DNA from: Undibacterium sp.
GTDB lineage: Bacteria > Pseudomonadota > Gammaproteobacteria > Burkholderiales > Burkholderiaceae
Direction of reading: 5' to 3'
Length of the DNA: 11,737 nucleotides
Assembly (NCBI GenBank): GCA_014376575.1
Contig: JACMRF010000131.1
Span: 1-11,737, forward strand
The notes below the pieces were generated by a model that saw nothing but the letters and a program-made list of their open reading frames with translations, ran no database searches and was not told the DNA's origin. This document shows positions 6,020-11,737 of the stretch, in pieces. The first letter of the stretch is position 1. Each line of letters starts with the position of its first letter. The position numbers and the translations under genes are program-made.

Positions 6020-7177
6020 ATGAAAAATTCTCGCGTTTCCTTATCCATACTCGTTGCCAGTCTTCTCGCCTGCTCTTTCACATTCAGCCCTATCGCCCAA
6101 GCGGAGTCAGGAGTAACCGATACAAAAATTGTACTCGGTCAATCTGCTGCTTTTACCGGCCCAGCAGCACAGTTGGGCATACAGTTACATGCTGGTGCAA
6201 AAGCTTATTTCGATCAGGTTAATTCCCGCGGCGGTGTTTTTGGCCGCAAGATCGAGATTATAAAACTAGATGACAAATATGAGGCGGATCTAGCCGCCGC
6301 CAATACCAAAACACTCATAGAAACTGAGGATGTTTTTGCCTTGTTTGGTTACGTTGGTACGCCGACCAGCAATGCTGCGCTGCCTTTATTTACCAAGGCT
6401 AAAGTGCCATTTTTTGCCCCATTTACCGGTGCGCAGGCATTACGCGAACCGTTTAATCGGCAGATATTTAATATCCGCGCGAGTTATTTTGATGAGACCG
6501 AGCATCTGGTTGATCGCCTGGTGAATACTGGAATGAAAAACATTTCTGTCTTCTATCAGAACGATGCATACGGCAAAGCAGGTTTGGCGGGTGTTGAGCG
6601 TGCACTTAAAAAAATGAATGTGCCGATGCTAGACATGGCAACCGTCGAGCGCAACAGCATTGATGTGAGTAAAGCAGTAGATAAATTAATTGCCAAGCGA
6701 CCCGACGTGATCATCCAGATCAGCGCGTATACGTCGTGCGCCGCCTTTATCAAAGAGATGCGACAAGCTGGCTATAATGGTCAATTTTACAATGTCTCGT
6801 TTGTCGGCAGTCAGGCCTTGGCCAATACGCTGGGCAAAGACGGCCCAGGCATCGTGATTTCACAAGTGGTTCCCTTCCCCTGGAAAGGCAGCTTTCCGAT
6901 TGTGACTGAATACACCAAGGTCATGAATAAGGCGGGCATTAGCGATTTAAATTTCTCGAGCCTGGAGGGCTTTATCGCGGCTAAAGTATTTGTGGAAGGA
7001 TTGAAGCGCGCTGGACATGGACTGACTCGGTCAGGTTTGATCTCGTCATTGGAATCGATTAACCCCAGCAACTTTGATGTCGGCGGATTTGACGTTAATT
7101 TCTCTAGCTCGAATCATAATGGATCAAAATTCGTTGATATGACGGTGATTACCAAGGATGCAAAATTTCATAATTAG
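6020..7177 (+). CDS. ABC transporter periplasmic binding protein, branched-chain amino acid type (Peripla_BP_6)
   Basis: A 385-residue exported solute-binding protein of the LivJ/LivK-like type I fold. A signal peptide spans about 1-28, ending AQA before E29; an internal LLAC (15-18) could be read as a lipobox but sits inside the hydrophobic core, so ordinary cleavage is likelier. The mature part starts with VTDTKIVLGQSAAFTGPAAQLG (32-53), the usual first strand and ligand loop. It continues with INSRGG-like VNSRGGVFGRKIEI (67-80), FALFGYVGTPTSNAALPLF (106-124) and FYQNDAYGKAGLAG (178-191). Usual length for the family. The ligand may be an amino acid, amide or aromatic acid and cannot be told from sequence by eye. 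No liv-type permease or ATPase genes adjoin it, so it is an orphan that must share a transporter encoded elsewhere or act as a sensor. The Shine-Dalgarno site is weak. Confidence 0.93.
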   Translation: MKNSRVSLSILVASLLACSFTFSPIAQAESGVTDTKIVLGQSAAFTGPAAQLGIQLHAGAKAYFDQVNSRGGVFGRKIEIIKLDDKYEADLAAANTKTLIETEDVFALFGYVGTPTSNAALPLFTKAKVPFFAPFTGAQALREPFNRQIFNIRASYFDETEHLVDRLVNTGMKNISVFYQNDAYGKAGLAGVERALKKMNVPMLDMATVERNSIDVSKAVDKLIAKRPDVIIQISAYTSCAAFIKEMRQAGYNGQFYNVSFVGSQALANTLGKDGPGIVISQVVPFPWKGSFPIVTEYTKVMNKAGISDLNFSSLEGFIAAKVFVEGLKRAGHGLTRSGLISSLESINPSNFDVGGFDVNFSSSNHNGSKFVDMTVITKDAKFHN

Positions 7178-7229
7178 ACCAACTCATCCAAATGTGAAAT
7201 TAAACAAAATTTTGCGTTGAGTGAGAATG

Positions 7230-7275
7230 CACTGACCAAGAATTCTTACAGTTGCGTGATGTGTGCTGGTCAGTG
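7230..7275. repeat. 9-bp inverted repeat between convergent genes
   Basis: CACTGACCA (7230-7238) and TGGTCAGTG (7267-7275) are perfect inverted arms with a 28-bp spacer that contains the palindrome AAGAATTCTT at its left end. It lies between the ends of the binding-protein and peptidase genes. A shared terminator is possible, but there is no adjoining T run on either strand. Confidence 0.45.
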
Positions 7276-7293
7276 GCGCTTCATTGGTGCCTA

Positions 7294-9294
7294 TTACTTA
7301 GCTGTATTTTTCCTTAAAAAGTCGTCCACCTTCGTCCAAAAATCCAGACGGGTTTTTACCAGACCCCAGCCATGCCCTTCGTCCAGATATTCTATCCATT
7401 CCACGTTTTTGTTAGATTTTTGTACTGCAGCTAAAAAATTCTTACCGTGCGCAATGGGAACACGTCGATCAGCCCCGCCATAGGCAAGAAATAAGGGCTG
7501 TTTGATGCGATCAGCGATGTTAACTGGCGAAGTGGCATTAATTTGAGCCGCATCTTTAATCTTGTCTCCGATCAAAACAGGCATGCCATATCGTTGCCAT
7601 TCAGCGGACGCATCGTTGTTCCAACTTGAATCAAACATGAGGTTTATGTCAGTTACACCAACCCAGTTAACACCGCAACGGAATAACTCAGGGTTTCTTG
7701 CCAAGCCCATTAAAGTCGCATATCCGCCATAGCTTGCACCAGCAATACAAATACGTTTTGGGTCAGCGATACCTTGTTCGATCGCCCATTTTGCGCCATC
7801 CGCAATATCATTCTGCATGGCGAGACCCCATTGCTTCCAGCCAGCTCGAAAATGTTTAAATCCAAAACCAGTACTGCCGCGGAATTCTGGTTGTAAGACA
7901 ACATAACCTCTCGATGCCAAAAACTGTACTTCCGCATCCCAGCCCCAACGCGCACCGCGTAAATAAGGGCCGCCATGCACTAACACCACCATCGGTAGAT
8001 TTTTATGTGAATCGCCCTTAGGTAATGTGATGTAGGCTGGAATTTCCAAACCATCACGCGCTTTATAACGCACCATATCTTGCGTTGCCATCTTTCTTTC
8101 ATCGATTTTTAGGTGCGCACTCCCGATCAAATCCAGTTTTCCTGATTTCGTGTCATAAAGCAGGAAAATGGAAGGCTGAATATCGGAATAGGCGCGGATC
8201 AACACGTACTGAGATAATCCATTTCTACCTAAAGACAATTGATTTATCGTTGCAGGAAGCAGATTGTCCACTGCCGTTTGCGTTTTTTTCATTTCATCAT
8301 CCAACCAAACTGTCGCGGATGCATCATTCAAGAAATAAACACCTAGCAGTTTTTTCCTTTCATAATCAAATATCATGTTTCCATGAAAATCATAGCCATT
8401 GATTGAGACCACGGGATGCTCATCAATCTGGTTTGTGTCTAGGTTATATCTGAACAGTGCAGACGTATCCCGCCCTTTTCTGGCGACGACATAAAAAACG
8501 CCATCTGGTCCAAAAGCGTATGGTTCAAAATTAGCACCGTCATACTTTCCAGCTTCAGCGATTTTTCGCCATTTGTCGTTTTTGGGATCCAGGTAGAAGA
8601 TGCTTTCAATACCGTCTTGAGAAGTGACGTTAATGCGAGGAACGCCATTTTGATCAATTAACCATTCTTTCGTATCGCCTGGTCTATTGAAGGTTTCCGT
8701 GAGAGCCGTTTTTGTATTGATGCGAATCAGTGACAGGGCTTTTAAATCATATACGGCATCCCAAATTGGTTCCGCAACAAAAACACTTTCAGAATTTTTA
8801 CTTAAATCAATGTTGTAGAAAAAATTTTCTGCCGACATCACTCGCTTTTTTATAGCTGTACCAGTCGTAAATTCCGGTCCCCAAACACGATCAATCAGCG
8901 TTCTGGGATCAGATCCATCGCGATTGACTGCATAGAGACCTGGATAAAATTTATTCTCACCGGTGGCGAGATTTTTATCTGCAGTACTAAACACCAGTCT
9001 GTCGTTATTCACCCAATGGAAATGACTAATATCGGCATTACTAAAACCACCGATTATTTTCGGTATTTTTGTCGATAAATCCATCGCACCTAATTGTATG
9101 CGTCCGTTTTTATTAGCAATCAGGATCGCTATGAACCTGCCGTCAGGCGACATTGTCGCCTCACTCATAATGGGGTTCTCAAAAAAAACTTCCGCATTTA
9201 TTTTTTCTGATGACTGAGCTAGAGAGGCAGAGGACGCGATTATTAGTACACTACTCAATACAACTTTGATGCGGTGAAGGAATGTAGGATTCAT
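7294..9294 (-). CDS. S9 family peptidase (prolyl oligopeptidase / acylaminoacyl peptidase type), secreted
   Basis: A 666-residue serine peptidase that in this family cleaves short peptides rather than whole proteins. A signal peptide covers about 1-26 (core VVLSSVLIIASSASLAQ), so it acts in the periplasm or outside. Residues about 35-400 form a degenerate beta-propeller with repeated short strands (e.g. MSPDGRFIAIL, 48-58). The C-terminal alpha/beta-hydrolase domain (about 405-666) has the oxyanion segment LVHGGPYLRG (438-447), nucleophile S521 in GASYGGY, acid D609 in GGADRRVP and H641 in DEGHGW, so the triad is complete. No Shine-Dalgarno site is evident before the ATG at 9294, but the signal peptide fixes the start region. 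It stands alone, convergent with the binding-protein gene and noticeably A/T-richer than the kyn genes. DPP-IV-like or oligopeptidase B specificity cannot be decided. Confidence 0.94.
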   Translation of the reverse strand: MNPTFLHRIKVVLSSVLIIASSASLAQSSEKINAEVFFENPIMSEATMSPDGRFIAILIANKNGRIQLGAMDLSTKIPKIIGGFSNADISHFHWVNNDRLVFSTADKNLATGENKFYPGLYAVNRDGSDPRTLIDRVWGPEFTTGTAIKKRVMSAENFFYNIDLSKNSESVFVAEPIWDAVYDLKALSLIRINTKTALTETFNRPGDTKEWLIDQNGVPRINVTSQDGIESIFYLDPKNDKWRKIAEAGKYDGANFEPYAFGPDGVFYVVARKGRDTSALFRYNLDTNQIDEHPVVSINGYDFHGNMIFDYERKKLLGVYFLNDASATVWLDDEMKKTQTAVDNLLPATINQLSLGRNGLSQYVLIRAYSDIQPSIFLLYDTKSGKLDLIGSAHLKIDERKMATQDMVRYKARDGLEIPAYITLPKGDSHKNLPMVVLVHGGPYLRGARWGWDAEVQFLASRGYVVLQPEFRGSTGFGFKHFRAGWKQWGLAMQNDIADGAKWAIEQGIADPKRICIAGASYGGYATLMGLARNPELFRCGVNWVGVTDINLMFDSSWNNDASAEWQRYGMPVLIGDKIKDAAQINATSPVNIADRIKQPLFLAYGGADRRVPIAHGKNFLAAVQKSNKNVEWIEYLDEGHGWGLVKTRLDFWTKVDDFLRKNTAK

Positions 9295-9430
9295 AAATTA
9301 TTTAAATGAAATGCATTGAAATTGAAACTGCTCAGTAGGATGACAGCAATAAGAAAATGTTTTTTTATTAACAATGTGGAAGTATATCGCGAATTCTTTT
9401 ACCGAAATAGAATTTAGGCAATTGTTACAA

Positions 9431-9460
9431 TCACTCAATTAATCACTCAATTAATCACTC
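9431..9460. repeat. 12-bp tandem repeat, about 2.5 copies, at the 3' end of kynR
   Basis: TCACTCAATTAA is repeated exactly twice (9431-9442, 9443-9454) and followed by a partial third copy (9455-9460) that runs into the kynR stop codon (9459-9461). A short palindrome, ATTGTTACAAT (9421-9431), adjoins it. Probably replication slippage; the rest of the gap to the peptidase gene (9295-9420) shows no clear promoter. Confidence 0.7.
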
Positions 9461-9935
9461 ACACAGCCACCAATAATGCCGGTGCGATCTCGCTGCTGTC
9501 CTTCAAAGTTTGCAACACGATATTGGAGCGTATGTCGAGTACGCCTGTGGTCTTGTATAGACGTTCCAGCACGAAGGCAGAATAATGTTTGAGGTTGCGC
9601 GCTCGCACCCGTAGCAGGTAGTTGGCGTCGCCGGTAATGATGTGGCAGCCGACCACTTCGGGCCAGCTTTGCAGGGCGAGCGTAAAATTTTCGTGCCATT
9701 TTTCAACGTCGCGGCGCATCGTTACCTGTACAAAGGCATCCACTTCCAACCCCAGTAGCGTCGTATTCAATACCGCACTATAGTGACTGATAATGCCGCT
9801 CTCTTCGAGCAGGCGCACGCGGCGCAGGCAAGACGATGGCGAGAGGAAAACCTTCTCGGCCAGATCCTGGTTACTGATGCGGCCATCGGCTTGCAGAAAC
9901 TGTAATATCTTCAAGTCTGTAGCGTCTAATTGCAT
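9459..9935 (-). CDS. kynR: Lrp/AsnC-family regulator, probable KynR
   Basis: A 158-residue DNA-binding regulator. The winged helix-turn-helix is at about 5-55 (LDATDLKILQFLQADGRISN, then SPSSCLRRVRLLEESGII), and the RAM effector/oligomer domain at about 65-142, with the typical GDANYLLRV (102-110). Divergent placement next to kynB matches KynR of Pseudomonas aeruginosa, an Lrp-type activator of kyn genes responding to kynurenine; the name here is inferred from context. The start at 9935 (MQLDATDLKIL) was chosen over an ATG 31 codons upstream because family members begin there. The longer form would also cross the promoter region. A GGAAAA lies about 9 bases before it. Slightly GC-richer than the peptidase gene. 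Confidence 0.88.
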   Translation of the reverse strand: MQLDATDLKILQFLQADGRISNQDLAEKVFLSPSSCLRRVRLLEESGIISHYSAVLNTTLLGLEVDAFVQVTMRRDVEKWHENFTLALQSWPEVVGCHIITGDANYLLRVRARNLKHYSAFVLERLYKTTGVLDIRSNIVLQTLKDSSEIAPALLVAV

Positions 9936-9961
9936 ATCGAATTTTCCATCGTTATTTAATT

Positions 9962-9980
9962 GAATATTCGCAATATATTC
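9962..9980. promoter_or_regulatory. Candidate KynR operator in the kynR-kynB divergent promoter
   Basis: GAATAT (9962-9967) and ATATTC (9975-9980) form an inverted repeat with a 7-bp A/T-rich centre, the general look of Lrp-family sites. On the minus strand a GATAAT (9998-9993) could be the kynR -10 box, placing this dyad just downstream of the kynR start, as expected for autoregulation. On the plus strand TAAAAT (10036-10041) is a weak -10 for kynB. No convincing -35 boxes. Confidence 0.35.
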
Positions 9981-10085
9981 TAAAATAGCCGCATTATCTA
10001 CTGCATTTTGCAAGAATTTACCAAGCATTTCAGCATAAAATACACTTCACATTTTCTTTATTTTTCTGACATCAAGGTGCTCCAC

Positions 10086-10721
10086 ATGTCTTCACGCCTA
10101 CAAGGTCTTTGGGATATTTCTCCCGCCATCGTCACTGGCATGCCCGTCTGGCCGGGCGACAGTGACTATTCGTTTGAGACGACCTGGCAGATTGCCGATG
10201 GCTGCCCGGTCAAGGTCAGCAAGATCACCATGTCCACCCACACTGGCGCGCATTGTGATGCGCCCTCGCATTACGATGCGCAAGGCAAGTCTATCGACGA
10301 GGTCGAGCTGCAAACTTATATCGGCACTTGCCGCGTGATCGATTGCATAGGCGTGCGACGGGTCGAGCCGCGGCATATCGCTGCGTATCTGGCCGATGTG
10401 CCGCAACGCGTATTGCTGCGCACTTACCAAAGCGCGCCGCAGATGCGCTGGGACGATGATTTTCCCTGCGTTGCGCCGGCCACGATAGCGCTGCTGGCGC
10501 AGCATGGCGTCAGGCTGATCGGCATCGACAGCCCTTCGCTCGATCCGCAGGATTCCAAAACTTTAGACAGCCATCTGGCCGTCAAGAAGCATCAAATGGC
10601 GATTCTGGAAGGCATCGTACTCGACGCCATCACCGCCGGCGATTACGAGCTGATTGCCCTGCCCCTCAAGCTTGCCGGGCTCGATGCTAGCCCGGTACGC
10701 GCCATCCTCCGTTCACTTTAA
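10086..10721 (+). CDS. kynB: Kynurenine formamidase (arylformamidase)
   Basis: This enzyme hydrolyses N-formyl-L-kynurenine to L-kynurenine and formate, the second step of aerobic tryptophan breakdown. Its 211 residues are normal for bacterial KynB, a metal-dependent cyclase-like fold. The metal/active-site motif is [12 protein letters not shown] (52-63), with H52, H56, D58 and H62, and E175 in ILEG as a further likely ligand. [17 protein letters not shown] (9-25) and [13 protein letters not shown] (145-157) are also typical. Start: ATG at 10086 with AAGGTG about 7 bases upstream; an in-frame ATG at 10008 would add 26 atypical residues. It is 9 bp from kynU and surely co-transcribed; KynR is divergent. 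Confidence 0.96.
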   Translation: MSSRLQGLWDISPAIVTGMPVWPGDSDYSFETTWQIADGCPVKVSKITMSTHTGAHCDAPSHYDAQGKSIDEVELQTYIGTCRVIDCIGVRRVEPRHIAAYLADVPQRVLLRTYQSAPQMRWDDDFPCVAPATIALLAQHGVRLIGIDSPSLDPQDSKTLDSHLAVKKHQMAILEGIVLDAITAGDYELIALPLKLAGLDASPVRAILRSL

Positions 10722-10730
10722 AGGCCAGCC

Positions 10731-11737
10731 ATGACATCACTTGACCGCAACGCCTGCATCGCACTCGATCAGGCCGACACTTTGGCCGCTTTGCGCCAGC
10801 AGTTTTCCTTGCCCGAGGGCGTGATTTACCTCGATGGCAATTCGCTCGGCGCCATGCCCAAGGCCTCGGCAGTACGCGCGCAACAAGTCATCGCGCAAGA
10901 ATGGGGCACCGACCTGATCAAGAGCTGGAATAAGGCGGGCTGGTTTGATCTGCCTTCGCGCCTGGGCAATTTGCTGGCGCCATTGATCGGTGCAAAACCG
11001 GATGAAGTGGTGGTGACCGACACGACCTCGATCAACCTGTTCAAGGCGATTGCCGCCGCCCTGCACATGCAGGCCGAACAGACACAGCGCAAAGTTATCG
11101 TCACCGAACGCAGTAATTTTCCTACCGACATTTATATGGCAGAAGGCCTCACGCGCTGGTTAGACAAGGGCTACCGCCTACATTTGGTGGACTCGCCTGA
11201 AGAACTCACTAGCGCCATCAATGCCGAGACCGCGCTGATCATGCTGACCCATGTCAATTACCGCACTGGCTATTTGCACGACATGGCGGCCATCACTGCG
11301 CACGCGCACCAGCAAGGCGCACTGGCCTTGTGGGATCTGGCCCATTCGACTGGCGCGGTGCCGGTTGATCTGCATGCGGCCAAGGCCGATTTTGCCGTCG
11401 GTTGCACGTATAAATATCTCAATGGTGGCCCGGGTTCGCCGGCCTTCATCTGGGTGCCGCAAGCCCATCAGGCAAACTTCCATCACCCTTTAGCAGGCTG
11501 GTGGGGTCATGCCACGCCCTTTTCGATGCAAGCTTCATTTAACCCTACCGCCGGGATACGGCGCACCTTGTGCGGCACCCAGCCCATGGTCTCGCTGGCG
11601 ATGGTCGAATCTGGCCTGCAGGTGTTCGCGCAAACCAGCATGAGCGCGATCCGCACCAAATCTCTGGCACTGACTGATCTGTTTATCACCTTGGTAGAAA
11701 GCCGCTGTCAGACGCATCCGCTGCAACTGGTGACGCC
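10731..11737 (+). CDS. kynU: Kynureninase, 3' end missing
   Basis: This PLP enzyme cleaves L-kynurenine to anthranilate and L-alanine. The first 335 residues are visible of a family length of about 415; the gene continues past the right edge. The fold type I features are clear: YLDGNSLG (33-40), [10 protein letters not shown] (96-105) around the phosphate-binding region, ERSNFPTD (126-133), WDLAHSTGA (201-209) with D202 to hold the pyridine nitrogen, and [15 protein letters not shown] (225-239) with Schiff-base K228. The start ATG has AAAGG nine to ten bases before it, at the end of kynB. In related betaproteobacteria kynA (tryptophan 2,3-dioxygenase) often lies next, which cannot be seen here. 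Confidence 0.97.
   Translation, partial: MTSLDRNACIALDQADTLAALRQQFSLPEGVIYLDGNSLGAMPKASAVRAQQVIAQEWGTDLIKSWNKAGWFDLPSRLGNLLAPLIGAKPDEVVVTDTTSINLFKAIAAALHMQAEQTQRKVIVTERSNFPTDIYMAEGLTRWLDKGYRLHLVDSPEELTSAINAETALIMLTHVNYRTGYLHDMAAITAHAHQQGALALWDLAHSTGAVPVDLHAAKADFAVGCTYKYLNGGPGSPAFIWVPQAHQANFHHPLAGWWGHATPFSMQASFNPTAGIRRTLCGTQPMVSLAMVESGLQVFAQTSMSAIRTKSLALTDLFITLVESRCQTHPLQLVT

Noticed and set aside
8085..8402. 105-codon plus-strand frame inside the peptidase gene
   Set aside because: Antisense to the beta-propeller part of the S9 peptidase, rich in His/Phe/Ser as expected of a shadow.
9431..9460. CRISPR-like repeats
   Set aside because: The 12-bp units are contiguous with no spacers; this is a simple tandem repeat.
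10008..10085. Upstream in-frame start for kynB
   Set aside because: The added 26 residues are not KynB-like and would cover the divergent promoter; the ATG at 10086 has a good ribosome-binding site.
10098..11726. Minus-strand frames of 60-135 codons across kynB and kynU
   Set aside because: High-GC antisense shadows of kynB and kynU, full of Arg/Gly/Gln, with no independent support.

Overview
The window looks like a piece of a betaproteobacterial chromosome, most likely Burkholderiales and probably near Oxalobacteraceae. This is inferred from gene order (glnA, a small DUF4124 gene, ntrB, ntrC; and kynR divergent from kynBU) and from the look of the proteins. No rRNA or other marker fixes the taxon. 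I see no phage, transposase, CRISPR array or tRNA.

Left part (1-4800, all on the minus strand) is the nitrogen-control locus: glutamine synthetase glnA, then a secreted DUF4124 protein, then the sensor kinase ntrB and the response regulator ntrC, which runs off the left edge. The regulatory DNA is readable. glnA has a sigma-54 -24/-12 promoter with two NtrC dyads about 140 and 170 bp upstream, and a strong intrinsic terminator behind it. A second terminator closes the DUF4124 gene. A second good sigma-54 match lies just upstream of that terminator, so that its predicted start falls inside the terminator stem; transcripts from it would lack the 5' arm. This suggests that glnA, the DUF4124 gene and ntrBC are partly separate transcription units tied together by NtrC and sigma-54.

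Middle part (4800-7290): a long intergenic stretch holds a dyad, a consensus TATAAT box, a GC-richer block of unknown meaning and a terminator-like hairpin, together a candidate non-coding RNA or leader. It is followed on the plus strand by a cytoplasmic single-domain rhodanese. The next 300 bp carry several inverted repeats, including a 58-bp nested palindrome. Then comes an orphan periplasmic branched-chain-amino-acid-type binding protein with no permease or ATPase genes beside it.

Right part (7290-11737): a secreted S9 (prolyl oligopeptidase family) peptidase on the minus strand, then the kynurenine locus. This has an Lrp/AsnC regulator (kynR) on the minus strand and, divergently, kynB (kynurenine formamidase) and kynU (kynureninase, cut by the right edge). 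These turn N-formylkynurenine into kynurenine and then anthranilate plus alanine. The kyn genes are visibly richer in GC than the peptidase and binding-protein genes.

Most genes are familiar. The novelty is in the intergenic architecture rather than in an obvious new protein system.
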